Source of the DNA: Nocardioides albertanoniae | GTDB taxonomy: Bacteria > Actinomycetota > Actinomycetes > Propionibacteriales > Nocardioidaceae | Assembly (NCBI RefSeq): GCF_006716315.1 | Contig: NZ_VFOV01000001.1 | Location: 788,501-852,500, forward strand | Reading direction: 5' to 3' | DNA length: 64,000 nucleotides | Part shown: one piece after another, positions 50,170 to 59,183 of the stretch | Layout of the letters: each line of letters begins with the position of its first letter | Position numbering within the stretch: position 1 is the stretch's first letter | Made by a program: the position numbers and the translations under genes | The notes under the pieces: model-generated | Databases searched by the model: none | Told to the model about the DNA's origin: nothing | What the model saw: the letters and a program-made list of their open reading frames with translations, nothing else

Positions 50170-50503
50170 CCGGGGCGAGCGCGGCACCACTATCAGAACG
50201 GGCAGTGGAAGGCCAGCAGATCGCTGGTTTCGGGCCTCTGCGGCGGCACGTTGGCGGCGCCACGTACAAAACCATCGGCCAAGGGGGTTCCCCCAGGCTC
50301 ACTAGTTGCTAATGTCACTCCCGCAACAGGTGCAAGTTCCAGAAGGTCTGACGCCTGCGGAGTTTGTGATCCAACGGCGTTTCTGCTCTGTGCCCACCCA
50401 GGCCCCGGTCTGGGAACACAGGTCGGAGCGACGTGTCACCCGCATCTGATGTGGGGCCGCCGAACCTGGCGGCCTCTCGCCCCGACTAAGGAGTATCGAG
50501 CAC
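50170..50503 (+). promoter_or_regulatory. Promoter and long leader region of the cold-shock gene
   Basis: 334 bp without a convincing gene. A possible -10 is TAATGT near 50310. The remaining stretch of nearly 190 nt to the ATG would be a long untranslated leader, as known for many cspA genes. GGGGGTTCCCCC near 50285 is a small hairpin. Confidence 0.4.
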
Positions 50504-50707
50504 ATGGCTCAGGGCACCGTTAAGTGGTTCAACGCCGAGAAGGGCTTCGGCTTCATTGCGCAGGAGGACGGCGGCGACGACGTCTTCGTGCACTACTCGG
50601 CGATCCAGACCAACGGCTACAAGTCGCTGGACGAGAACCAGAAGGTCGAGTTCGACGTCACCCAGGGCCCGAAGGGCCCGCAGGCGGAGAACGTTCGCCC
50701 TCTCTGA
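50504..50707 (+). CDS. Cold-shock protein (CspA family)
   Basis: 67 residues, a complete single cold-shock domain. RNP-1 is [11 protein letters not shown] and RNP-2 is DVFVHYSAI, with the starting strand [17 protein letters not shown]. It is an RNA chaperone that binds single-stranded nucleic acid. The ATG has AAGGAG 10 nt upstream. A strong terminator follows. Confidence 0.97.
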   Translation: MAQGTVKWFNAEKGFGFIAQEDGGDDVFVHYSAIQTNGYKSLDENQKVEFDVTQGPKGPQAENVRPL

Positions 50708-50759
50708 GAAACCAAGACGATCTCGGGTTCGGCACCTGTCGACACTGATCATCTGCAAC

Positions 50760-50787
50760 GAGGCCCCAGCCGTTCGGCTGGGGCCTC
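50760..50787 (+). terminator. Terminator of the cold-shock gene
   Basis: A perfect 12-bp stem GAGGCCCCAGCC/GGCTGGGGCCTC with a GTTC loop. Confidence 0.75.
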
Positions 50788-50945
50788 GTCGTCTGTGCTG
50801 TCGTCTGATTGGGGCCTCTCAGGCTCCTGTGTCACGCTTGATATGACAACTTTTGGTGGTTCTTCGCGGATCAGCGCGCAGATCAACCAAGACTGGGCGA
50901 TGATGTGACGACGAGCTCTGAGGGTGACGTGAGGAGGCGACGGAA

Positions 50946-51092
50946 GTGGCTGACCAGTTCGATGTGACGCTGGAAGATCCTGAGCTGCTCCTCGAGGTCG
51001 AGCTCACCACCAACCTCATCGTCGCCGCCACCGAGTCCGAGGATCACCTCTCCCAGGAGGAGATCGACCGCATCCTCGGCATCATCCCCTGA
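50946..51092 (+). CDS. Small protein (48 aa)
   Basis: Starts at a GTG with AGGAGG 9 nt upstream and encodes VADQFDVTLEDPELLLEV followed by ELTTNLIVAATES and the C-terminal LSQEEIDRILGIIP. It is acidic and amphipathic, with no signal peptide. The strong ribosome-binding site and codon third-position bias support a real gene. The function is unknown. It is convergent with the membrane-anchored protein gene. Confidence 0.65.
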   Translation: MADQFDVTLEDPELLLEVELTTNLIVAATESEDHLSQEEIDRILGIIP

Positions 51093-51127
51093 CTGGCCCC
51101 CCGACCGGCCCCTGAGCGGGGCCTCGG

Positions 51128-52261
51128 TCAGCAGGTCGCGAAGAGGAGCGGCCCGTTCGCGAGGTCGGAGAGCACGGCGGTGTCGTTCTTCGGCTGGAGC
51201 TGCATGGTGACGACCTCGTCGTCCGCGGCCACCTTGCCCAGCTTGAACCGTTCGTCGAAGCTGCCGCCCTGACCCGGCGCCGGGCCGACGGCGAGCTTGG
51301 CCCGGGAGTCGGCGTTGGTGCGCGCCTGGTCGTCGTTCTCGAACGCCATCGACGCACGTACGTCGCCGCCCGGCTCTGCCGCCATCGCGAAGCCGGCGAT
51401 CGGGTTGATCTCGCCGGCGTTGTCCACGAGCGCGTCCGCCTGGTCCTGGTCGGCGGCCATGGAGTCGCCGAGCCCGATCTCGCGGCAGGTGTAGTCGCCG
51501 TCGTAGATGAACGCCGAGAGCGGGTCGCCGAGCCTGCCGGCCGCGGCTGTCATCGGCTCGTGCAGGTCGCCATCGCCGAGCTTGTCGACCTGGTCGCTCA
51601 GGTAGCGGCGGCCGTCGGAGGCGAGGATGAGGTCGCGCTCGGGCAGGAATGCGATGTAGCTGATCTGCGGGGTGGTCTCGGAGTCGACCCCGGAGTCGGT
51701 GAACGTCGAGAACGGGACCAGGGTGCCGTCCCAGACGCCACCGTCGTTCGGATCGTCCTTGGGGGCCTCGAAGCCCATCGAGGTGAGCTGCTCGGCGAGG
51801 TGGTCGGAGTCCATGTCGTCGAGATGCGCGATCGTCAGCGCGCCCTCGGTCGACTGGGTGAAGAGCTCCCAGTCGATGGTCGCCGGTGACCAGCCGAAGT
51901 GCTGCTGCAGCAGCCCGGAGGAGTCGGGCAGCACCGAGGTCGAGGTGAGGTCGCTCGAGTAGGCCTTGTCGATCATCTCGTGCACCTCCTCCGGGGAGGA
52001 GTCGGCGTCGAGGTCGGCACCGACGCTCTCGCGGATGCCTTTCCAATCGGTGAAGGAGACCCGGGTCGCCTCGGCAGGTGCGAGTCGTAGCGCCTCGTCC
52101 ATGTCGCCACCGCGGGTCACCCACGCGCGGGCCAGGACGACGACGAGAGCGATGACGACGACGCCCACGATCACGGTCACCACGGGGTGCGTGCGCATGG
52201 TTCGTACGGCACGACCTGCCCACGTCGTGGAGCGGTCGAAAAGCTGGCGGGTGCTGAGCAT
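51128..52261 (-). CDS. Membrane-anchored extracytoplasmic protein, unknown function
   Basis: 377 residues. One N-terminal transmembrane segment (VVTVIVGVVVIALVVVLARA, about residues 30-50) is followed by a roughly 320-residue soluble domain outside the membrane (LRLAPAEATRVSFTDWKGIR, FLPERDLILASDGRRYLSDQ). No enzyme motif or named family was recognised. The ATG at 52261 is preferred; two upstream in-frame Met codons exist. It is divergent from the mutT1-like gene. Confidence 0.7.
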   Translation of the reverse strand: MLSTRQLFDRSTTWAGRAVRTMRTHPVVTVIVGVVVIALVVVLARAWVTRGGDMDEALRLAPAEATRVSFTDWKGIRESVGADLDADSSPEEVHEMIDKAYSSDLTSTSVLPDSSGLLQQHFGWSPATIDWELFTQSTEGALTIAHLDDMDSDHLAEQLTSMGFEAPKDDPNDGGVWDGTLVPFSTFTDSGVDSETTPQISYIAFLPERDLILASDGRRYLSDQVDKLGDGDLHEPMTAAAGRLGDPLSAFIYDGDYTCREIGLGDSMAADQDQADALVDNAGEINPIAGFAMAAEPGGDVRASMAFENDDQARTNADSRAKLAVGPAPGQGGSFDERFKLGKVAADDEVVTMQLQPKNDTAVLSDLANGPLLFATC

Positions 52262-52338
52262 CCCGACGAACCTTAGACGACGCGGCATCTCGCGGACATA
52301 CCCGCTCGGCCCGATCCTGGTCGACATACTCTGGGGCC

Positions 52339-53205
52339 ATGCCCGAGATCCCGGCCGCCGGCGTAGTGGTTTTTCGCGAGCACGACGACAGGACCGAGGT
52401 GGTGCTGGTCCACCGACCCAAGTACGACGACTGGTCCTTTCCCAAGGGCAAGGTCGATCGCGGTGAGCAGGTGCCGGTCGCCGCGATCCGTGAGGTGCGC
52501 GAGGAGACCGGGCTGCGGGTCACACTCGGACGACCGCTGCCGTCGCAGCGCTATCCGGTCGTGGCCGGCGAGAAGGTGGTCCACTACTGGGTCGGCCGGC
52601 TCGCCGACGGTGCCGACGACGACGTCGACGGCTATCAGGCAAACGACGAGATCGACGCCGTCCGCTGGCTCTCGGTGAAGAAGGCGCGCCGCCGCCTCAC
52701 CTACGCCCACGACCGGGAGACGCTGCAGCACGCCGAGGACGTACGCCACCCCAGCGCGCCGCTCATCATCCTCCGCCACGCCGCGGCCGTCGGCCGGTCG
52801 GCCTGGTCCGGTGACGACGAGGAGAGGCCGCTCGACGACACCGGCCGCGCCCAGGCGGTCACCGTGGCCGGCCTGCTGGCGGCCTACGGCGTCGGCCGGA
52901 TCCTCACCTCGACGAGCACCCGCTGCGTGCAGACCGTCACCCCGTACGCCGGGCTCGCCGGTCTGGAGCCCGAGCGGATGAGACGGCTCAGCGAGGAGGG
53001 CGCCGAGGAAGATAGCGTGTCGGCGCTGGTCGCCGACGTCGTCGGTGACCTGTCGGTTCCGACGGTGATCTGCACGCACCGACCGGTGCTGCCATGGCTC
53101 TTCGCGGGCCTGGGTGTGCGCAACCCGAAGCTGGCGAAGGGCGAGCTGATGGTGCTGCACATGCACAAAGATGAAGTGCGAGCAGTTGAGGCACTCCAGG
53201 CCTGA
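52339..53205 (+). CDS. mutT1: MutT1-like NUDIX hydrolase with histidine-phosphatase domain
   Basis: 288 residues. The N-terminal NUDIX domain has the box GKVDRGEQVPVAAIREVREE plus TGL. The C-terminal histidine-phosphatase domain has LIILRHAAAVGRSAW, the phosphate pocket TSTSTRCVQT and VICTHRPVLPWL. Mycobacterial MutT1 with this build degrades 8-oxo-GTP and diadenosine polyphosphates and lies next to ppk1. Here ppk1 is 6 kb away with the Pst and Pit genes between. TACTCT lies 6 nt before the ATG (leaderless type). Confidence 0.88.
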   Translation: MPEIPAAGVVVFREHDDRTEVVLVHRPKYDDWSFPKGKVDRGEQVPVAAIREVREETGLRVTLGRPLPSQRYPVVAGEKVVHYWVGRLADGADDDVDGYQANDEIDAVRWLSVKKARRRLTYAHDRETLQHAEDVRHPSAPLIILRHAAAVGRSAWSGDDEERPLDDTGRAQAVTVAGLLAAYGVGRILTSTSTRCVQTVTPYAGLAGLEPERMRRLSEEGAEEDSVSALVADVVGDLSVPTVICTHRPVLPWLFAGLGVRNPKLAKGELMVLHMHKDEVRAVEALQA

Positions 53206-53280
53206 AACCGGCCCGAGGGTGGCTTGTTCATCTTCTGTGCCCGTAACCGACATGGACATGCCATCGACATTGTTTTCCTC

Positions 53281-53324
53281 GTTCAGCCTGCGTTCACCTA
53301 CGTCGAGTTTCCCGTCCACCTCGA
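53281..53324 (+). promoter_or_regulatory. PHO box upstream of pstS
   Basis: Direct repeats in 11-bp register: GTTCAGCCTGC (53281), GTTCACCTACG (53292), a degenerate block (53303) and GTCCACCTCGA (53314). This fits the PhoP-binding repeat of actinobacteria and starts 98 bp before the pstS GTG. Confidence 0.65.
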
Positions 53325-53378
53325 CTCCTTACGGTCATCGAGACAACTCCGAATCGACTGCATCCTCAGGAGACTTGC

Positions 53379-54473
53379 GTGAACACCACCTCGCTGCGCC
53401 GGGCGTTCGTCCCGGCCATCACGGCTGCGACCCTTGCTCTCGCCATCAGCGCCTGCGGCGCTGCCAACGAGCAGGACAGCGGCAGCGAAGGGGAAGGCCT
53501 CTCGGGCACCATCAAGGGTGGCGGCGCCTCCTCGCAGGAAAAGGGCCAGGCGGCATGGGTCGCCGGCATCCAGGACGCGAACCCCGACCTCAGCGTCGTC
53601 TACGAGCCGGTCGGCTCCGGCTCCGGCCGTGAGGGCTTCGTCTCCGGCGGCTACCTCTTCGCCGGCACCGACTCCGCCCTCAACGACGACGAGGGCGAGC
53701 TCAAGGGCGCCAAGGAGAAGTGCGGCGGCGACCCGATCCAGGTCCCGGCGTACGTCTCGCCGATCGCCGTCGCCTTCAACGTCGAGGGTGTCGACGAGCT
53801 CAACCTCGACGCCAAGACGCTGAGTGCGATCTTCTCGGGCAAGATCACCAAGTGGAACGACAAGGCGATCACCGCGCTCAACCCGGACGCCAAGCTTCCG
53901 GACACCGCGATCACCCCGGTCCACCGCTCCGACGACTCGGGCACGCAGGAGAACTTCACCGACTACCTCTCGCAGGCCGGTGACTGGGCCGAGGAGCCCG
54001 ACGGTGAGTGGCCCTCCAGCGTCAAGGTCGGCGAGGGCGCCGACGGCACCTCCGGTGTCGTGACCTCGCTCTCCGGTGCCGGTTACATCGGCTTCCTCGA
54101 CGAGTCGGCCGCCCGTGAGAACGACCTGACGGTCGCCAACATCAAGGTCGGCGACGAGTTCGTCGAGCCGAGCCCCGAGGCCGCCGCGAAGATCCTGGCC
54201 GCCTCCAAGCCGGCCGGGCTGAGCGACAACGACATGGCCGTCGAGGTCGCCCGCACGACCACCGAGGCCGGCGTCTACCCGGTCGTGCTGGTCTCCTACC
54301 TGCTGGCCTGCCCGTCCTACGAGAACGCCGAGGACGCGGCCAACGTGAAGGGCTACCTGGAGTACATCCTCTCCGAGGAGGGCCAGAAGGCCTCCGCCGA
54401 AGAGGCCGGCTCGGCGCCCCTCGACCGCAAGATCGCCGACAAGGCGCTCGAGCTCGTCGGTGGCATCAAGTAA
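53379..54473 (+). CDS. pstS: Phosphate ABC transporter substrate-binding lipoprotein PstS
   Basis: 364 residues. The signal peptide ends in the lipobox LAISAC with lipidated Cys26. Phosphate-binding features are GGGASSQEKGQAAWV near the N-terminus and HRSDDSGTQENFTDYLS in the middle. It captures phosphate outside the cell for the PstCAB permease. The GTG has AGGAGA 5 nt upstream. A PHO box precedes it, so expression is likely induced by phosphate starvation. Confidence 0.95.
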   Translation: MNTTSLRRAFVPAITAATLALAISACGAANEQDSGSEGEGLSGTIKGGGASSQEKGQAAWVAGIQDANPDLSVVYEPVGSGSGREGFVSGGYLFAGTDSALNDDEGELKGAKEKCGGDPIQVPAYVSPIAVAFNVEGVDELNLDAKTLSAIFSGKITKWNDKAITALNPDAKLPDTAITPVHRSDDSGTQENFTDYLSQAGDWAEEPDGEWPSSVKVGEGADGTSGVVTSLSGAGYIGFLDESAARENDLTVANIKVGDEFVEPSPEAAAKILAASKPAGLSDNDMAVEVARTTTEAGVYPVVLVSYLLACPSYENAEDAANVKGYLEYILSEEGQKASAEEAGSAPLDRKIADKALELVGGIK

Positions 54474-54570
54474 GTGTCCTCACGTCTGATCTGATCGCCG
54501 TCCGGGCGGTGGCTGCGGCCGCCGCCCGTACGGCTGTCTTGAACCGAAACTAGAAAGTCGAGGAATGCCT

Positions 54571-55527
54571 GTGACTGTCGCCGCTGACCCCGGCGCCGAC
54601 CCTGGCGTTGACACGAAGTCGGAGCTCTCCGGCCGTGGCTCGGTGGGTGATGTCGTCTTCCGGGGCCTCGCCGTCACCGCTGCCGCCCTGATCCTGGTGG
54701 CGCTGGCAGCCGTCTTCATCTTCCTGGGGCTCGAGGGCTTCCCAGGGTTCAACGTGGACGCGCAGCACTACACCGGCCAGGGCTCGTTCCTGGGCCTGGT
54801 CGTGCCGCTGCTCTTCGCGACGATGTACGCCGCCGTGCTGGCGCTGATCATCGCGGTGCCGTTCTCCATCGCGATCGCCCTCTTCATCAGCCACTACGCC
54901 CCGCGGCGCATCGCGGCCCCCGTGGCCTACATCATCGACCTGCTCGCCGCGGTGCCCTCGGTCGTCTTCGGCCTGTGGGGCGCGGTCGCGCTCGGTCCCT
55001 ACCTGGTGCCGGCCCACACCTGGCTCGCCAACCACCTCGGCTGGCTGCCGTTCTTCAGCGGCCAGCCCTCCGGCAACGGGCGCACGCTGTTCACCGCCTC
55101 GATCGTGCTGGCCGTGATGGTCCTGCCGATCATCACCTCGATCTGCCGCGAGGTCTTCGCCCAGACCCCCCGTCTGCACGAGGAGGCGGCGCTCGCGCTC
55201 GGCGCGACCCGCTGGGAGATGGTCCGCTACGCGGTCTTCCCCTACGCCCGCTCCGGCATGGTCTCCGCGGTCATGCTCGGCCTCGGGCGCGCCCTCGGCG
55301 AGACCATGGCGATCGCGATGATCGCCTCGCCGAAGGTGGTCGTCTCGCTGTTCATCGTCGGCACCCAGAACCCGCAGACCATCGCGTCGTACATCGCCCA
55401 GGGCTACAAGGAGAGCACGCCCGACCGGCTCTCCGTGCTGATCGCGACCGGCCTCGTGCTGTTCGCCTTCACCTTCCTGGTCAACGCGCTCGCTCGCTGG
55501 ATCGTCGCCCGAGGGAGGGCCAAGTGA
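54571..55527 (+). CDS. pstC: Phosphate ABC transporter permease PstC
   Basis: 318 residues with six membrane segments and the permease EAA loop EEAALALGATRWEMVRYAVF. The phosphate-specific signatures include AVPSVVFGLWGAVALGPYLV. The GTG at 54571 has GAGG 7 nt upstream; the ATG at 54565 (two codons longer) is too close to it. The stop overlaps the pstA start as GTGA. It forms the channel with PstA. Confidence 0.94.
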   Translation: MTVAADPGADPGVDTKSELSGRGSVGDVVFRGLAVTAAALILVALAAVFIFLGLEGFPGFNVDAQHYTGQGSFLGLVVPLLFATMYAAVLALIIAVPFSIAIALFISHYAPRRIAAPVAYIIDLLAAVPSVVFGLWGAVALGPYLVPAHTWLANHLGWLPFFSGQPSGNGRTLFTASIVLAVMVLPIITSICREVFAQTPRLHEEAALALGATRWEMVRYAVFPYARSGMVSAVMLGLGRALGETMAIAMIASPKVVVSLFIVGTQNPQTIASYIAQGYKESTPDRLSVLIATGLVLFAFTFLVNALARWIVARGRAK

Positions 55528-56594
55528 CCAACATCGACCCTTCTGTCAACGACACGGCCCAGCTGGAGACCAGGCTCTCCCACGCCACGCTCCCGCGCGG
55601 CGCGCAGTGGCTGGTCGGCATCGCCGCCGTCGCGCTCGGTGGCCTGGCCCTGGTGCTCGGCCTGAGCATCGTCGCTGCCGTCGCGATCGGCCTGCTCGGC
55701 TTCCTCATCGGCTACCCGCTGTGGGCGCTGCTGGTCGAGAACAAGCGCTCGGCGACCGACAAGCTCATCACCGGGCTGGTGTGGACGGCCTTCGGGGTCG
55801 CGGTCATCCCGCTGATCTGGCTCGTCTACATGGTCTTCGCCCGCGGTCTGGCGACCATCAGCCCGGAGTTCCTCACCTACTCGATGCGCTCGGTCACCGG
55901 CGACGATCAGGGCGGGCTCTACCACGCGCTGATGGGCACGTTGATCGTCACCGGCATCGCCGCGGTGATCTCGATCCCGATCGGCATCATGACCGCGATC
56001 TACCTGATCGAGTACGGCAAGGGCAACCGCCTGGCCAGGTCGATCACGTTCCTCGTCGACGTGATGACCGGCATCCCGTCGATCGTCGCGGGTCTGTTCG
56101 CGTTCGCGCTCTTCACCCTGATCGTCGGGCCGGGCACGCGCTTCGGCTTCGGCGGCGGTGTCGCGCTCTCGCTGCTGATGATCCCGACCGTCGTGCGCTC
56201 CACCGAGGAGATGCTCAAGCTGGTGCCCGACGACCTGCGCGAGGCGTCGTACGCCCTCGGGGTGCCGAAGTGGCGCACCATCACCCGGATGGTGCTCCCG
56301 ACAGCCATCGGCGGCATCGTCACCGGTGTCGTGCTCGCGATCTCGCGAGTGATCGGTGAGACCGCGCCGCTGCTGGTCGCCTCGGGCTTCAACCCGAACA
56401 TGAACGGAAACGCCTTCGACGACAGCCCGATGATGACCGTGCCGGTCTTCATCTACACCCAGCTGTCGGAGGCCACCGGCAAGGGCGTCGAGTACGCCTG
56501 GGGTGGAGCGCTCGTGCTCTTCATCCTCGTCATGGTCCTCAACCTCATCGCCCGCATCATCGGCACGATCTTCGCCCCCAAGACCGGGCGCTAG
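55524..56594 (+). CDS. pstA: Phosphate ABC transporter permease PstA
   Basis: 356 residues. It has two extra N-terminal hydrophobic segments (about 25-75) followed by the six-segment PstA core, the signature MTGIPSIVAGLFAFALFT and the EAA loop REASYALGVPKWRTITRMVL. The GTG overlaps the pstC stop. The pstB gene follows after 9 bp. Confidence 0.94.
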   Translation: MTNIDPSVNDTAQLETRLSHATLPRGAQWLVGIAAVALGGLALVLGLSIVAAVAIGLLGFLIGYPLWALLVENKRSATDKLITGLVWTAFGVAVIPLIWLVYMVFARGLATISPEFLTYSMRSVTGDDQGGLYHALMGTLIVTGIAAVISIPIGIMTAIYLIEYGKGNRLARSITFLVDVMTGIPSIVAGLFAFALFTLIVGPGTRFGFGGGVALSLLMIPTVVRSTEEMLKLVPDDLREASYALGVPKWRTITRMVLPTAIGGIVTGVVLAISRVIGETAPLLVASGFNPNMNGNAFDDSPMMTVPVFIYTQLSEATGKGVEYAWGGALVLFILVMVLNLIARIIGTIFAPKTGR

Positions 56595-56603
56595 GAGTAA
56601 CAC

Positions 56604-57377
56604 ATGTCCATCCAAGTCAAGGACGCCAGCATCTTCTACGGCGACTTCAAGGCCGTCGAGGACGTCTCCATGTCCATCAAGCCGAAGGCGGTGACCGCGT
56701 TCATCGGTCCGTCCGGCTGCGGCAAGTCGACCTTCCTGCGCACCCTCAACCGGATGCACGAGGTCATCCCCGGCGCCTACGTCGACGGGAAGATCTCCAT
56801 CGGAGGTCAAGACATCTACGGCGCCGGGGTCGACCCGGTCGCCGTACGCCGCAAGGTCGGCATGGTCTTCCAGCGGCCAAACCCGTTCCCGACGATGTCG
56901 ATCTACGACAACGTGCTGGCCGGCAACAAGCTGAACTCCAAGCGGATCAAGAAGGCCGAGGCCGACTCGATCGTGGAGAGCGCGCTGCGCGGGGCCAACC
57001 TGTGGAACGAGGTCAAGGACCGTCTCGGCAAGCCCGGCATGGGTCTCTCCGGCGGTCAGCAGCAGCGGCTCTGCATCGCCCGCGCGATCGCCGTCCAGCC
57101 CGAGGTGCTGCTCATGGACGAGCCGTGCTCGGCGCTCGACCCGATCTCGACCGCTGCGATCGAGGACCTCATCCACGAGCTGAAGTCCGACTACACGATC
57201 GTGATCGTCACCCACAACATGCAGCAGGCCGCCCGTGTCTCCGACGACACCGGCTTCTTCAACCTGAAGGCTGCCGGCCAGCCGGGCCACCTGGTGGAGT
57301 TCAACCCCACCAAGCAGATGTTCACCAAGCCCGACAACGCCGACACCGAGGCCTACATCTCCGGTCGCTTCGGCTGA
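56604..57377 (+). CDS. pstB: Phosphate ABC transporter ATPase PstB
   Basis: 257 residues. Walker A is [18 protein letters not shown], the signature is [18 protein letters not shown], Walker B is [13 protein letters not shown], and the switch His is in [14 protein letters not shown]. It energises PstCA. The ATG has AGGAG 7 nt upstream. A large bidirectional terminator follows the operon. No phoU gene directly follows, unlike in some genomes; the DUF47 protein belongs to pit. Confidence 0.96.
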   Translation: MSIQVKDASIFYGDFKAVEDVSMSIKPKAVTAFIGPSGCGKSTFLRTLNRMHEVIPGAYVDGKISIGGQDIYGAGVDPVAVRRKVGMVFQRPNPFPTMSIYDNVLAGNKLNSKRIKKAEADSIVESALRGANLWNEVKDRLGKPGMGLSGGQQQRLCIARAIAVQPEVLLMDEPCSALDPISTAAIEDLIHELKSDYTIVIVTHNMQQAARVSDDTGFFNLKAAGQPGHLVEFNPTKQMFTKPDNADTEAYISGRFG

Positions 57378-57398
57378 GCTTCGGCTGAGCGCAAAACT

Positions 57399-57480
57399 GC
57401 CGAGTCGGCGCATCCGACCCCTCTCGCTCGCTTCGCTTCGCGAGGCACGGGGTCAGATGCGCCGACTCGGCGGGGTTTTT
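57399..57480. terminator. Bidirectional terminator between pstB and pit
   Basis: A 15-bp perfect stem (57399-57413 with 57457-57471) extended by GACCCC/GGGGTC arms, followed by GGGGTTTTT on the plus strand and by AGTTTTG on the minus strand. Confidence 0.85.
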
Positions 57481-58480
57481 ACGGGAGCTGGAAGACGAAG
57501 TGGCAGATCAGGTAGGTGAGAGCCGCGACACCGCCGGCGGCGGGGAAGGTGAAGACCCAGGCCGCGACGATCGACTTCGCGATGCCCCAGCGGACCGCCG
57601 AGAACCGCTTGGTCGCGCCCACACCCATGATCGCCGAGGTGATCGTGTGCGTGGTCGAGATCGGGGCCTCCCAGACGTACGCCGTGGTGTAGAGCACCGA
57701 GGCGGCGACCGACTCGGCGGCGAATCCGCGGGAGGGGTCCAGGTGGATGATCCGGCGGCCGAGGGTGCGCATGATGCGCCAGCCACCCGACATCGTGCCG
57801 AGCGAGATCGCGGTCGCGGCGGCGGCGATGACCCAGAAGGGGAGCCCCTCGTCGGCGCTCAGGAAGCCACCGGTGACCAGGGCGAGAAAGATGACGCCCA
57901 TCGTCTTCTGGGCGTCCTGGAGGCCGTGACCGAGCGCCATCGCGGCGGCCGAGATCGTCTGGGCGATCCGGAAGCCTTTCTGCGCACGGTGCTGGTTGGT
58001 GCGGCGGAAGATCCACATCACCCCGAGCATCACGCCGAAGCCGAGGCCGAAGGCGACCACGGGGGAGACGAACATCGGGATGACGACCTTCTCCAGCACC
58101 GTCATCCAGTTGACGAACGCGCCGGCGGCGATGGCCGAGCCGGCCAGACCACCGATGAGGGCGTGCGAGGAGGACGAGGGCAGGCCGAAGTACCAGGTGA
58201 TCAGGTTCCAGGCGATCGCGCCGAGCAGCCCGGCCATCACCACGGTCAGACCGTGCGCGCCTGATGGTGGGGTGATCGTGTCGGAGACGGTGTGGGCGAC
58301 CTTCTGGCCCAGGAATGCGCCGACGAAGTTCATCACCGCAGCGAGCAGAAGGGCGATCCGCGGCGTGAGCGCGCGGGTGGACACGGAGGTCGCGATGGCG
58401 TTGGCGGCGTCGTGGAAGCCGTTGGTGTAGTCGAAGACCAGGGCGACGACGACCACCGCGATGACGATGGCTAGTTCCAC
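57479..58480 (-). CDS. pit: Low-affinity inorganic phosphate transporter Pit
   Basis: 333 residues with about ten membrane segments. It carries the repeated PiT signatures: FDYTNGFHDAANAIATSVST near the N-terminus, WYFGLPSSSSHALIGGLAGS in the middle and WEAPISTTHTITSAIMGVGA near the C-terminus. It imports phosphate as a metal-phosphate with protons. The GTG start lies 4 bp after the DUF47 gene, its usual operon partner. Being constitutive and low-affinity, Pit complements the PHO-controlled Pst system. Confidence 0.94.
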   Translation of the reverse strand: MELAIVIAVVVVALVFDYTNGFHDAANAIATSVSTRALTPRIALLLAAVMNFVGAFLGQKVAHTVSDTITPPSGAHGLTVVMAGLLGAIAWNLITWYFGLPSSSSHALIGGLAGSAIAAGAFVNWMTVLEKVVIPMFVSPVVAFGLGFGVMLGVMWIFRRTNQHRAQKGFRIAQTISAAAMALGHGLQDAQKTMGVIFLALVTGGFLSADEGLPFWVIAAAATAISLGTMSGGWRIMRTLGRRIIHLDPSRGFAAESVAASVLYTTAYVWEAPISTTHTITSAIMGVGATKRFSAVRWGIAKSIVAAWVFTFPAAGGVAALTYLICHFVFQLP

Positions 58481-58484
58481 GGTG

Positions 58485-59102
58485 TCAGGATTCCTTGACG
58501 GCGATCTGCTCGACGGTGTTCGCGACGCTCTCGAACCCGTCGATCGCGTCCTCGAGCGACTCGACGATGTCCTTCAGCTTGAGGACCTCCATCGCGTCGT
58601 ACTCGCCCGAGAAGAGCTTGGCGAGGATGCGGCGGTGGTTCTTGTCGCCCTGGTTCTCGAGACGGTTGATCTCGATCCAGTACTCGGAGAGCTCCTTCAT
58701 GGAGCGCAGGTTGGGCATCGCGGCCGCGGTGAGCTCGGCACACCGCTGGAGCACGGTGACCTGGTCGGAGAGCTCGGCGGGGAGGACGTTGACGCCGTAG
58801 ACGAAGATCTGGTCGACGACCTCGTCCATCGAGTCCATCACGTCGTCGAGACCGGAGCCGAGGGCGTAGATGTCCTCACGGTCGAACGGCGTGACGAAGG
58901 TCGAGTTGACCTTCTTGACGATGGCGTGAGTGGACTCGTCGGCCGCGTGCTCCGCGTCGCGCATCCGTCGAGCGACGTCCTCACGATCTGCGGACTCACT
59001 CAGCATCTCGGCCAACAGCGAGACACCGTTGACGAGGTGGTTGGCGGAATCGGCGAACAGGTCGTAGAACGACGTGTCGACCGGTCGGATACGGAAACGC
59101 AC
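58485..59102 (-). CDS. DUF47 family Pit-accessory protein (PhoU-like)
   Basis: 205 residues, all helical, with the PhoU/DUF47 metal-ligand pattern: EHAADESTHAIVKKVNSTFV, FDREDIYALGSGLDDVMDSM, then RLENQGDKNHRRILAKLFSG and EVLKLKDIVESLEDAIDGFE. It is the first gene of a two-gene operon with pit and probably regulates Pit activity. The GTG start has AGGAG 6 nt upstream. Confidence 0.92.
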   Translation of the reverse strand: MRFRIRPVDTSFYDLFADSANHLVNGVSLLAEMLSESADREDVARRMRDAEHAADESTHAIVKKVNSTFVTPFDREDIYALGSGLDDVMDSMDEVVDQIFVYGVNVLPAELSDQVTVLQRCAELTAAAMPNLRSMKELSEYWIEINRLENQGDKNHRRILAKLFSGEYDAMEVLKLKDIVESLEDAIDGFESVANTVEQIAVKES

Positions 59103-59183
59103 GGGGGCTCCTGGACATCGCTAGGCAGAGTGCCGACCCATGGTAGGCGAGTCCCCTTGACACGGCGAAAGTCAGGGGCTTGT

